This document shows positions 42,514 through 50,669 of a stretch of 64,000 nucleotides of DNA, piece by piece. The first letter of the stretch is position 1. Each line of letters opens with the position of its first letter. Source of the DNA: Pseudoalteromonas luteoviolacea (GTDB lineage Bacteria > Pseudomonadota > Gammaproteobacteria > Enterobacterales > Alteromonadaceae); the NCBI RefSeq assembly GCF_021654285.1, contig NZ_JAKFZS010000023.1:1-64000 (forward strand). Direction: 5' to 3'. The notes beneath the pieces were generated by a model. That model saw only the letters and a list, made by a program, of their open reading frames with translations, did no database searches and was not told the origin of the DNA. A program made the position numbers and the translations under genes.

Positions 42514-44325
42514 TTATTCCGTATAGGTCGCTACCAGCTTCAGGTTCGCGTATGCACTATAGCCTCGTATCATCACCCAGTATTTACCTGCGCCACCTGT
42601 GATACTACAAGACTCGCTATTACCCCATCTGTAAGGACGGCAATCATAGGTTGAGGTGGTCGGCTTGCTGTCTTTTCTAACATACAAATCGGCATCTCCT
42701 GAACCGCCAGAAATACTGATTTGCACATTAGACGCGCCTGCTGGTAAGTCTAAATAATAAAACGCAGTTGCGAGTCTATCGCCACTTAACCCTTCTTTTG
42801 CGACACCATTGATAAGTTTGGCTGGGTCGTCATTTGGGTCAACCAGTTGAATTTGCTTCGAGGTTGTCGCCGATGCACCAGTTGCATCCGTGACCGTCAA
42901 TGAAACCGTGTACTGACCGTAAGATACATAATCATGCGTTACATTGGCACCAAAGCCATTGCTAGATGCATCCCCATAGCTCCATTCATATTGGCTAATT
43001 GCGCCATTAGGTGAACTGGATGCGCTGCCATCAAAGGTACAACTTAATGCTGTGCAGTCTGCGGTGAACTGAGCGACTGGCATTGGATCGCTGTTGTTAT
43101 CCCCATCAGGGATCTGATTGTTGAAATGACTGGCGACTTTTGGCCAGATCAGGCTGACTTTCGCCCCTTTATTATGACAACCGCCAAGGTGGTGCAATGC
43201 AATAACCTTGTTGGTTGCTGCTGCCAATACTGGAGAGCCCGAGGAGCCACCAATGGTGTCGCAGTAATAGCCTAAATCAGTACCTGTCCCACGTCCGTTG
43301 GCATTGGCATTATTGACAGAGCAGAGCCCGTCGGTATCGCGATCTGATTCAATAGACAGCTCTTTTGGATTACCTGAGCCGTGCTGAGGAATGTAAATGC
43401 GTTCACCTTGTGTGGCATTTCGTACATCAAGGCCAAAGTAGCCAAACGGCTGTGCTTTTGCAAAATCATTGATGGTGAAAAGCGTATAATCTAGCGTGTA
43501 ATCTGTCGATAGGAAATCTTTACCTGTTACTTTGACAACGGTTTCACGTGTTGAGCCATTACATGAAGTGTGCTGATAATTAAACCATACCTCGGTATTG
43601 CTGAGTTCAGATGCACTCTCAACACAGTGGTTATTGGTAAACATGCGGTTATCTGGACCTACGCGCCAACCTGTACACAGACCACTGCCGTTCATCAGTA
43701 GGCGTGCTACAGGACGGCTGCGCTCAAATTCGGTTGGATGAGTATTGGCCCAGCACTGCACATCTTTTCTTTCCATCGCACCACATGTAGAGCTGATCCC
43801 AACATCGGTTGCAGGCGCAAGCTGAGGTTCGTTTTCAGTACCGTGGTCATAGTAGTCGATGATGGCACTTTGGTTTGTCGTAACTTGGCTGCCAGGTGTG
43901 TATTCTACGACTGCTGTTTCAGCAGAGATAGACATGGCAGAGAAACTTGTGACACCATCATCAGCTTGGGAAAGCGTTGCTGCACGCATATTGTGTTCTG
44001 TGTATTCATAGCGCTCACTCCCATCTTTTGAGCGCACCACTAGCTTGCCACCCCCGGTCAAATTAATGTTTTTGAAATGCAGTTTGATATAGCTGGCATT
44101 GGGGTGTGTCACTGTCTGAGTGATGGCTTGACTGACACTGTTGGCTGTCATTGCTGTTGTTGCTTGAGGTTGGATCACCAAATTTAGTTCAGCACGTTGA
44201 CCAATGGTGGCCATACTGGCTTTGCTAGTATATTGCATCATTTGTGCTTCGGTGAGTGCGGTGGTTTGCGCAAAGCAGCTCGCTGAGGCAAGTCCTAGCG
44301 CAGATAGTAAATAACGAGTTTTCAT
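42514..44325 (-). CDS. secreted trypsin-like serine protease with PKD and pre-peptidase C-terminal domains
   Basis: 603 aa. Signal peptide (to CFA, residue ~19), propeptide-like region, then a chymotrypsin-fold domain with triad H233 (TNNHC), D279 (YTLDYT) and S362 (GGSSGSPV), similar to lysyl endopeptidase-type enzymes. A PKD domain (about 420-495, ending in the FDGSASSSPNG and SYGDASS motifs) and a C-terminal PPC domain (GDADLYVRK) follow. PKD and PPC domains are typical of marine extracellular proteases exported by the type II pathway and bind polymers or are cleaved on maturation. The bidirectional terminator at 42455 ends it. Confidence 0.92.
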   Translation of the reverse strand: MKTRYLLSALGLASASCFAQTTALTEAQMMQYTSKASMATIGQRAELNLVIQPQATTAMTANSVSQAITQTVTHPNASYIKLHFKNINLTGGGKLVVRSKDGSERYEYTEHNMRAATLSQADDGVTSFSAMSISAETAVVEYTPGSQVTTNQSAIIDYYDHGTENEPQLAPATDVGISSTCGAMERKDVQCWANTHPTEFERSRPVARLLMNGSGLCTGWRVGPDNRMFTNNHCVESASELSNTEVWFNYQHTSCNGSTRETVVKVTGKDFLSTDYTLDYTLFTINDFAKAQPFGYFGLDVRNATQGERIYIPQHGSGNPKELSIESDRDTDGLCSVNNANANGRGTGTDLGYYCDTIGGSSGSPVLAAATNKVIALHHLGGCHNKGAKVSLIWPKVASHFNNQIPDGDNNSDPMPVAQFTADCTALSCTFDGSASSSPNGAISQYEWSYGDASSNGFGANVTHDYVSYGQYTVSLTVTDATGASATTSKQIQLVDPNDDPAKLINGVAKEGLSGDRLATAFYYLDLPAGASNVQISISGGSGDADLYVRKDSKPTTSTYDCRPYRWGNSESCSITGGAGKYWVMIRGYSAYANLKLVATYTE

Positions 44326-44490
44326 TTATGTTCCTTGTTAGTTGTGTTGAGTAATATTTAAACAACAACAAACAAGGTAATCTTATAAATCGCAATTGTA
44401 AAGAAATTGATAATAAAATATTTTTATGGTGTTTATTTTCAGCGTTGGGTAGCCACACTGTTATTCAATTTCAAGCACATAAGGATTACG

Positions 44491-44607
44491 ATGGCGGTTA
44501 TATATTCAGGCTTCGCCGAGTTGATAGCAATATTGGCAAGCCGCTTTTCATGCACTACTTGCTTATGCTTTTTATTTATCAATATCATCAATTATATACA
44601 GTTTTAA
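44491..44607 (+). CDS. possible 38-aa hydrophobic microprotein
   Basis: ATG 44491 has AAGGA five bases upstream. The peptide starts MAVIYSGFAELIAILASR, has a CTTC pair in its middle and ends in a helix-like NIINYIQF. It could be a single-pass membrane peptide. Only the ribosome binding site and composition support it. Confidence 0.3.
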   Translation: MAVIYSGFAELIAILASRFSCTTCLCFLFINIINYIQF

Positions 44608-44812
44608 GAGACAATCGGTGATAAATCACTTTGGATATATTGTGTTGTACGCGTGTTGTGTGAATTTAAAATTAATGAGTTTTTATCAATAGGTCCGGGC
44701 ACGTACCAGTTGGTAATCGGCATGACTTCCTATATTTATTGCTGGTGGTAAGGCGTTAAGTTAAAGAGCGGGCAATGTGGATTTTATGCTCTTGATAAGC
44801 CTTCTTATTTTC

Positions 44813-44826
44813 CGATTCCGGAATCG
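44813..44826. promoter_or_regulatory. 14-bp perfect palindrome, candidate enhancer (UAS)
   Basis: CGATTCCGGAATCG is a perfect palindrome. A related half-match TCGATTTCGA lies at 44840-44849. It sits about 85-90 bp before the candidate -24/-12 element, the usual distance for an NtrC-type enhancer. Confidence 0.5.
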
Positions 44827-44859
44827 AATTGAGATTGCTTCGATTTCGAGGTAAATATC

Positions 44860-44937
44860 ATGCTGTTAATTATTAAGCTTTTGATATTTCTATTTTTTAT
44901 TTTTGGTATGGTTTTCGCTACTCCTTATCTTCAGTAA
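44860..44937 (+). CDS. possible 25-aa hydrophobic leader peptide
   Basis: ATG 44860 follows GAGGT by about seven bases and opens 25 codons (MLLIIKLLIFLFFIFGM..., ending PYLQ), nearly all hydrophobic, enough for one membrane helix. It ends 39 bp before the adaptor gene. It overlaps the candidate sigma-54 promoter, so either the promoter or the peptide, or both with an upstream promoter, is real. Confidence 0.35.
   Translation: MLLIIKLLIFLFFIFGMVFATPYLQ
44903..44920 (+). promoter_or_regulatory. candidate sigma-54 (-24/-12) promoter of the ABC exporter operon
   Basis: TTGGTATGGTTTTCGCTA has GG at 44905-44906 and GC at 44917-44918, exactly 10 bp apart, and fits TGGYAYG-N4-TTGCW with one mismatch. 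Transcription would start near 44930, about 45 bp before the adaptor start codon. Confidence 0.5.
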
Positions 44938-44976
44938 GTATCCTTTATGATACGCATGACTTACGAGAAGAACTAC

Positions 44977-46224
44977 ATGGATATACGAGTACCGAAAAAA
45001 ACGTCTTTTCCTCTACGCCATAAGTGGGCGGTCGGTTTGTTGGCTGGCGCTGTGATAATTACCGCGCTATGGGCATCACTGTCGGATAAAAAAACATATT
45101 TAGAGCGGCACTCACTGATGATTGATACGGTCAAGCATGGTGCGTTGTCGATAACTGTCGATGCATTTGGCACCTTGGTCAGTGCTGAGCAAAAAATTAT
45201 CACTGCAACAAGCCCTGGCGTGGTGATCGACATTAAGCACAAGCCGGGAGATGTCGTAGCGCCGGGTACCGTGATCGCGCGTTTGGAAAACGCAGACTTA
45301 GAATTGGATTATAAGCGCGCGCAACAACAATTGGCTGAAGTGCAAGCAGAGCTACATCAATTGGATTTGCGCCAGCAGCGGGAGCTGCTGGTTGAGCGTT
45401 CAGCCATTAGTCAGCTCGAAGGGCAGCTGGCCACTTTGTCTTTTCGTTTTCAAGCGCAAAAAGGCCTTGCTGAGCAGGGTATTATTTCTCAATTATCATT
45501 TCTTGAAACACAGGCACAGCTGCGCAGTGTGACAGGTCAAATTGACCATGCTAAGGCGCGTTTGTCACAGCTACAAGCGCTGCACCAAAGTACTTTGCAG
45601 TTGATGCAAAAGCGGGTCGCTTTATCACAGCAAGAGCAGGCATCATTGGCGTCCAAAGTTACCATGCTCTCGATCACCGCACCGAATGACGGTGTCATTG
45701 AGAGTATGTCTTTGGATTTAGGCACGCGCATCGCGATGGGTGATCATATTGCAACCTTAGGAGACCAAGCTGGGCTGATAGCACAGTTACAAGTGAGCCA
45801 GTCTCAAGCTGGCTCTGTACAAGTTGGCCAGCCAGTTGATGTGTTTGCTGGTGAGGCTGTGTTACGCGGTGAGGTGCTGCGGATTGACCCTGTGGTTTCT
45901 CAGCACAGCGTTAAGGTGGAAGTGCGTTTGCCCGAGTATGAGTATTTGGATCTGCGACCTAAGCAGAGCATTACAGCGTCTATTGTCATCGACACAATAG
46001 AAAACACCCATTATATTCGCACGCCGGTTATGGAGCTAAGTACACAGTCTATTGATATGTACAAAGTGCTTGAAACAGGTCACACAGAGCTGGTTGAGGT
46101 TCAGTTCGGGCAACGCAGTGAGCGTCATGTGGAAGTAAAAAGTGGTTTGCAAGCGGGGCAGGCAGTTGTCATTTCAGATCTTGATGCGCTGGCAAAAGCT
46201 AGACAAGTTGTGGTTATTCAGTAG
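44977..46224 (+). CDS. periplasmic adaptor (HlyD/MacA-like) of ABC exporter
   Basis: About 415 aa. One N-terminal membrane helix (WAVGLLAGAVIITALWASL), a lipoyl-type half (TSPGVVIDIKHKPGDVV), a long coiled-coil hairpin rich in Q and L (about 105-220), then the second lipoyl half and beta-barrel domain. It bridges the inner-membrane exporter and outer-membrane factor. ATG 44977 has GAGAAG before it; an in-frame ATG at 44947 is possible. The ABC ATPase gene follows by 8 bp. The TolC-like channel is not in this window. Confidence 0.85.
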   Translation: MDIRVPKKTSFPLRHKWAVGLLAGAVIITALWASLSDKKTYLERHSLMIDTVKHGALSITVDAFGTLVSAEQKIITATSPGVVIDIKHKPGDVVAPGTVIARLENADLELDYKRAQQQLAEVQAELHQLDLRQQRELLVERSAISQLEGQLATLSFRFQAQKGLAEQGIISQLSFLETQAQLRSVTGQIDHAKARLSQLQALHQSTLQLMQKRVALSQQEQASLASKVTMLSITAPNDGVIESMSLDLGTRIAMGDHIATLGDQAGLIAQLQVSQSQAGSVQVGQPVDVFAGEAVLRGEVLRIDPVVSQHSVKVEVRLPEYEYLDLRPKQSITASIVIDTIENTHYIRTPVMELSTQSIDMYKVLETGHTELVEVQFGQRSERHVEVKSGLQAGQAVVISDLDALAKARQVVVIQ

Positions 46225-46232
46225 GAAGGAAG

Positions 46233-46958
46233 ATGCAAAATATTATTGAAATGCAGGAAATTGGTAAGGTATTCACCACGGCTGATTTTCAAACACATGC
46301 ACTTAGGAATATCAATATGACAGTGGGTAAAGGAGAGTTTGTTTCAATATCTGGCCCCTCTGGGTGTGGTAAGTCTACTTTGTTGTCTTTGATGGGACTG
46401 TTAGAGCCTGCGTCATCAGGTCGCTACTTATTGGCAGGTCAACAAGTAGATAATCTGACGTTCGATCAGGCGGCTAAATTAAGAAACCTGCATATTGGCT
46501 TCATCTTCCAATCATTTAATCTCGTAGATGGGCTGTCGGTATTCGATAATGTGGCGCTGCCATTACGCTACAGAGTGCCCAAAATAAATCGGCAAGACAC
46601 TCAGCAACGGGTGCAATCCTGTTTGGAAAAAGTAGGCCTATCTCATCGCAGTACCCACTGCCCAAATCAACTCTCAGGTGGACAGCAGCAACGAGTGGCT
46701 ATCGCACGAGCATTGGTGACTCAGCCCAGTATTTTGTTGGTGGATGAAGCAACAGGCAACTTAGACTCCAAAAGTGGTGATGCGGTGATGAAGCTTATCA
46801 GTGACTTGCATCAGCAAGGCACCACGATTTGTATGGTAACGCATGATCCGCGTTACGCTGATATGGCATCACGTCGTGTTCAGTTATTTGATGGTGAGCT
46901 GTTAACCTCGGTGAGCAGATCATCCAGTATGGCAAATACGGTCTTTGGCCCTCTATAA
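46233..46958 (+). CDS. ABC transporter ATP-binding protein (LolD/MacB type)
   Basis: 241 aa. Walker A GPSGCGKST, Q-loop FIFQSFNLVDGLSV, signature LSGGQQQRVAIARAL, Walker B ILLVDEATGNLD and H-loop MVTHD are all intact. The sequence belongs to the MacB/LolD/FtsE group whose ATPases work with FtsX-like permeases by mechanotransmission. It starts with ATG after AGGAAGGAAG, 8 bp past the adaptor gene, and is followed by its permease 36 bp on. Confidence 0.93.
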   Translation: MQNIIEMQEIGKVFTTADFQTHALRNINMTVGKGEFVSISGPSGCGKSTLLSLMGLLEPASSGRYLLAGQQVDNLTFDQAAKLRNLHIGFIFQSFNLVDGLSVFDNVALPLRYRVPKINRQDTQQRVQSCLEKVGLSHRSTHCPNQLSGGQQQRVAIARALVTQPSILLVDEATGNLDSKSGDAVMKLISDLHQQGTTICMVTHDPRYADMASRRVQLFDGELLTSVSRSSSMANTVFGPL

Positions 46959-46994
46959 ATTGGCTTTTGATATCCACAGGAGGGCTTGGAAAAG

Positions 46995-49397
46995 ATGAAT
47001 ATGATGCAGGAAAATATTAGCTCGATTAAAGCGCTATTTAACAAACTGAGATTTACCGTATTATTTGCGGTACTGCTTGCCAGCGCGCTTGCCGGTGGTG
47101 CCTTGGTCAGCTTAATCGCTTGGCATGCGTATGCACCGCTGCCCTATGCACAGCCTGACCAATTGATTTGGTTACACGGTAGCATGGTTGATGATAAAGA
47201 CAGTGTGGTGATGGACAAGGCGCTTTCTAATGTAGCAGCCCAATATATCGCCCGACATGACGATCGGTTGTCCATGGCGGCGCCACTACATTACGGCGAT
47301 GCGCTGTATATGAACCATACTAGCCAGCCTAAGTTAAATCTAACCTATGCGGAGCCTGCGTTTTTTACCTTGTTTGAGCAAGAATTAGTGCAGGGGCGCT
47401 ACTTTAGTCAAGGGCAAGTTGATGGCGCCATTCCATTTGAAGCGGTTGTCAGTGAGTGCTTTGCTAAGCGTTATATGCCACAGCTCTTAAAGCGGCAGAA
47501 TCATAAACAAGTGTATAGTATGCAATTAGATCAGCAGACCTTTCAGGTGGTTGGGGTGGTTGCTTGCACTCAAACTGAGCCGCAGATTTACATGCCTAAT
47601 CGATACACTGATGTTTATGTGTCTTTTGGACACACGATAGATACACGCGCGATGTCACAAGCGCATATTTCGGTGCGGTATAATACGTTTGTAGTCGGAC
47701 GCTCGACCACCGCGCAAATAGGACAACCCATATCGCCAGGTATCACAGCGTATCTAGATACCCAGTTTCGTGCTGGATTAGTGGATTTTGGTAGTGCCCT
47801 TAATAATCATGTGCGCTTTGAATATGACGCATTAAAGCAATATTTAAAAGGAGATATACAGCAGTCGAGTGATTGGCTGTTGCTGAGCGGTGGTGCGTTC
47901 TTATTGATCACCTTGATTAATTTGTTGACGTTCTATTTGCTAGACATAAAAAAGCAACAAGCACAGCTTGTACTCAAAGCAACACTGGGTGCACCGCTGA
48001 CCACATTGCGTTTGGCACACTATTGGCAGGTGATTATATTATTCTTACTCTCGGCGATGTGCGCGGCAGTACTTGTTGAGCTGGGAGTATTTGCGATCCA
48101 GATGTTTGGTGCGCAATCGATTGCCCATTTAGATTGGCTACAGGTTAATCTTCTTCATTATTTTATAATGTTCGCCGTTGCCACTGTATTGGCGCTAGGG
48201 TTTGCTGTATTTGGTTTTAAGCAACTGCCATTTACAAGCCTCTATCAGAATTTGCAAGGCGCAGGCAAAGGGCAAGAAAAGCAACTCGCTCAGTGGTTTA
48301 GCGTTAGTATATTGGTCACTCAGCTGAGCATTGGCATGGTTGTATTATCTATTGGTACTTGGTCGGCCTATTACTTCGGTAGCCAGATGCAGACCCCTTC
48401 AGGCATAGATGCAGAGGATACCGTGTTTGTTGCGCGTCATCAGGTGTCTTGGCGCCAAGATGAAGCCGCAATCGCAGAGCGCAAACAGCTCTTTCTATCT
48501 AATCTTCAGGCGCTTTCCTCGCATCCTAAAGTGGCAGCCGTAGCCTTAAGCAGCTTAAATCCTTTTGATACCAGTTATTTGGCACAAATTGGCAAGCAAC
48601 CCGTGAAATCTGCGCAGGTAACTATGCACTCACAGTTAGTAGGAGAAGGTTATTTTACGCTGCTTGGGATTCCGCTTATTGCGGGTGATACTTTCACACG
48701 GTTAGATAGCGCTCGAAGAGAGTTGGTCATCATAAATCGAGCTGCTGCAGCAATGCTCGGTGTTGGGGTCGAAGACATTGGACTGAGTCTCTACGGTCGA
48801 AGCGGTCAGCCTTTTCAGTTGTTGGGTATCGTAGAAAATATTTACAGTCACAGCAAAGGTGCCCCTGCGACCGTGTATTTTCCACATGATTACTTTGAAG
48901 GGAATATGGTGGTTAGGCTTAAGCCTAATCAATCCATGTCAAAATTAGAACTATCTCAGGTTTTACAGCAACAGGCGCATGGGCAAAGTGTCCGCGAGGT
49001 ACTTGGTTTAGCAAAGCATTTATCTGGATTGAATCAGGCGGCTGTACTGAGCTTTTATAGTGGACTTGGACTAAGCTTTTTAATGATTATGCAAGTACTT
49101 GTGGGGCTATATGGGTTGCTTGGTAATCTTGCTTTGGCCCAGCAGCCGGTCTTGTTGATTAAACAACAAGTTGGTGCAACACGCCTGCAGTTAATTATCG
49201 AGCAAATACTCAGTCGTTTGGTGCATTTTGGTGCCGCCATGTTAATCGCAACAAGTGTAACGCTCGGTTTGGGAGTTTTCTTACCCACGATGGCAAATAG
49301 CCTGCTTTTCAGTTACCTAAGTGCTGTGATTTTATCTTTTATCGTATTGTTTATTATAGAGATTAATCACCTGAGAGGTCAGTTGAAAAAATATTGA
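46995..49397 (+). CDS. ABC transporter permease (MacB/FtsX family)
   Basis: About 800 aa in two similar halves, each with an N-terminal helix, a periplasmic MacB_PCD-like domain and FtsX helices (helices near residues 20-40, 290-310, 340-365, 380-405, 425-445 and three near the C-terminus). It is the membrane partner of the preceding ATPase; the pair would export a peptide, lipid or antibiotic with the HlyD-like adaptor. I chose ATG 46995 with AGGAGGG eleven bases upstream; a TTG at 46986 lies too near that site. Confidence 0.88.
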   Translation: MNMMQENISSIKALFNKLRFTVLFAVLLASALAGGALVSLIAWHAYAPLPYAQPDQLIWLHGSMVDDKDSVVMDKALSNVAAQYIARHDDRLSMAAPLHYGDALYMNHTSQPKLNLTYAEPAFFTLFEQELVQGRYFSQGQVDGAIPFEAVVSECFAKRYMPQLLKRQNHKQVYSMQLDQQTFQVVGVVACTQTEPQIYMPNRYTDVYVSFGHTIDTRAMSQAHISVRYNTFVVGRSTTAQIGQPISPGITAYLDTQFRAGLVDFGSALNNHVRFEYDALKQYLKGDIQQSSDWLLLSGGAFLLITLINLLTFYLLDIKKQQAQLVLKATLGAPLTTLRLAHYWQVIILFLLSAMCAAVLVELGVFAIQMFGAQSIAHLDWLQVNLLHYFIMFAVATVLALGFAVFGFKQLPFTSLYQNLQGAGKGQEKQLAQWFSVSILVTQLSIGMVVLSIGTWSAYYFGSQMQTPSGIDAEDTVFVARHQVSWRQDEAAIAERKQLFLSNLQALSSHPKVAAVALSSLNPFDTSYLAQIGKQPVKSAQVTMHSQLVGEGYFTLLGIPLIAGDTFTRLDSARRELVIINRAAAAMLGVGVEDIGLSLYGRSGQPFQLLGIVENIYSHSKGAPATVYFPHDYFEGNMVVRLKPNQSMSKLELSQVLQQQAHGQSVREVLGLAKHLSGLNQAAVLSFYSGLGLSFLMIMQVLVGLYGLLGNLALAQQPVLLIKQQVGATRLQLIIEQILSRLVHFGAAMLIATSVTLGLGVFLPTMANSLLFSYLSAVILSFIVLFIIEINHLRGQLKKY

Positions 49398-49401
49398 AAG
49401 G

Positions 49402-49420
49402 TTGTAACAGATTCTTACAA
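49402..49420. promoter_or_regulatory. inverted repeat TTGTAA-N7-TTACAA before the RND genes
   Basis: Perfect 6-bp arms at 49402-49407 and 49415-49420, 67 bp before the RND adaptor start codon, followed by an unusual run of eight G at 49434-49441. It may be the operator of the pump. Confidence 0.4.
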
Positions 49421-49486
49421 ATGTCACACCCTAGGGGGGGGAAATCTTGTTAATATAGCGCTAGGAAATTATCAATAGGTACAGTC

Positions 49487-50653
49487 ATGCAAGCAAAAAT
49501 ACTGAAATGGATATTACCCTTCGCCGCGTTGGGTATTGGTTTCATTGGGTTTACGGGCATAAACGCCGTGGCCAAAAATGATGATGAGTCTGATGTAGTG
49601 GATACGCGACCAATTGTTGAAGTTGAAGCGATTAAGGCGCAAGATCATCAAGTTGTGATCAATAGCTATGGTGAAGTCGTGCCATTAGACCAGACTATGT
49701 TGTCTGTGCAGGTGTCGGGAGAAATAGAGTATTGGCATCCAAAGTTTGTCACTGGCGGTATTGTCAGTAAAGGCGATGTATTACTGCGTATTGAAAAAGA
49801 TAACTATGAAGCCGCGGTGTTGCAGGCGGAAGCTGCATTATCGAGTGCGCAAGCTCAGTTAATTGAAGAACAAGCCTTGGCAGATGTTGCGGCTGACGAG
49901 GCGAAGCGTTTTCCCAACAAGAAGCACACGGACTTATTTTTGCGCAAGCCTCAGTTGATGAGTGCACATGCCGCGGTGAAATCAGCAAAAGCGGCGCTAA
50001 AAAGAGCGCAGCGTGATCTAGATAATTGTGATGTAGTAGCCCCTTTTAATGCATTAATTGTATCGAGAGAAGTGGGGTTAGGCCAATTTGTTAGTACTGG
50101 CAGTCCGGTGGCACAATTAAACAACATTGAGCAAGCTGAAGTGGTGATCCCTATCGCGGGTTTTGACTCAATCTTTTTACCTGAACAAGTGTCTGGCTTA
50201 AAAGCCACATTGACGCAAAAAGGCGTGAATGGTTTTACTCGTGATGCTTATATCCACCGTGATCTTGGTGTGGTTGATCAGCAAACACGTATGAGCAGTT
50301 TAGTGGTACGTATTGAAGATCCGTACGGCTTGACCAGCAGTAAGCCTAAAGTGAAGTTTGGTACATATGTACAGGTTCAATTTAAGGGTGAGACGTTACG
50401 CCAAATCTATCGTCTTCCGCAGGAATTAGTGAATAACCAGACCGTGTGGTTACTTAATGAAGAAGCACAACTAGAGCCGCGTCCTGTGCAAGTGATCCGT
50501 GAAGAAGGCATGTACTACCTAGTGGGTGAAGGGCTATCTAATAGCGATAAAGTTGTGGTGACACTGCCTGAATACCCGCAACGCGGTATGGCTGTTAAAG
50601 TTGCAGGCTCTAAAGAAAATGAGACAGAGTCTGATAATACGGGAAAGCTGTAA
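49487..50653 (+). CDS. RND efflux periplasmic adaptor subunit
   Basis: 388 aa, membrane-fusion protein family. An N-terminal helix (WILPFAALGIGFIGFTGI) is followed by lipoyl halves (VSGEIEYWHPKFVTGGIV; VVAPFNALIVSREVGLG), an Ala/Gln-rich helical hairpin (QAEAALSSAQAQLIEEQ) and a beta-barrel domain. No lipobox is seen, so it is anchored by its helix. It is followed 16 bp on by its RND pump. Together with an outer-membrane channel encoded elsewhere it would expel toxic compounds. Confidence 0.92.
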   Translation: MQAKILKWILPFAALGIGFIGFTGINAVAKNDDESDVVDTRPIVEVEAIKAQDHQVVINSYGEVVPLDQTMLSVQVSGEIEYWHPKFVTGGIVSKGDVLLRIEKDNYEAAVLQAEAALSSAQAQLIEEQALADVAADEAKRFPNKKHTDLFLRKPQLMSAHAAVKSAKAALKRAQRDLDNCDVVAPFNALIVSREVGLGQFVSTGSPVAQLNNIEQAEVVIPIAGFDSIFLPEQVSGLKATLTQKGVNGFTRDAYIHRDLGVVDQQTRMSSLVVRIEDPYGLTSSKPKVKFGTYVQVQFKGETLRQIYRLPQELVNNQTVWLLNEEAQLEPRPVQVIREEGMYYLVGEGLSNSDKVVVTLPEYPQRGMAVKVAGSKENETESDNTGKL

Positions 50654-50669
50654 CAGCAGGGAATGAACT

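Larger units (their letters stand above)
44326..44859. other. long intergenic region between divergent protease and exporter genes
   Basis: About 530 bp with AT-rich sequence. It contains a possible 38-aa hydrophobic microprotein (44491-44607, listed separately) and the palindrome at 44813. No larger gene is supported. Confidence 0.45.

Noticed and set aside
44407..44607. 66-codon frame upstream of the exporter read from its first possible start
   Set aside because: The first start has no ribosome binding site; only the internal ATG at 44491 does, kept as a low-confidence microprotein.
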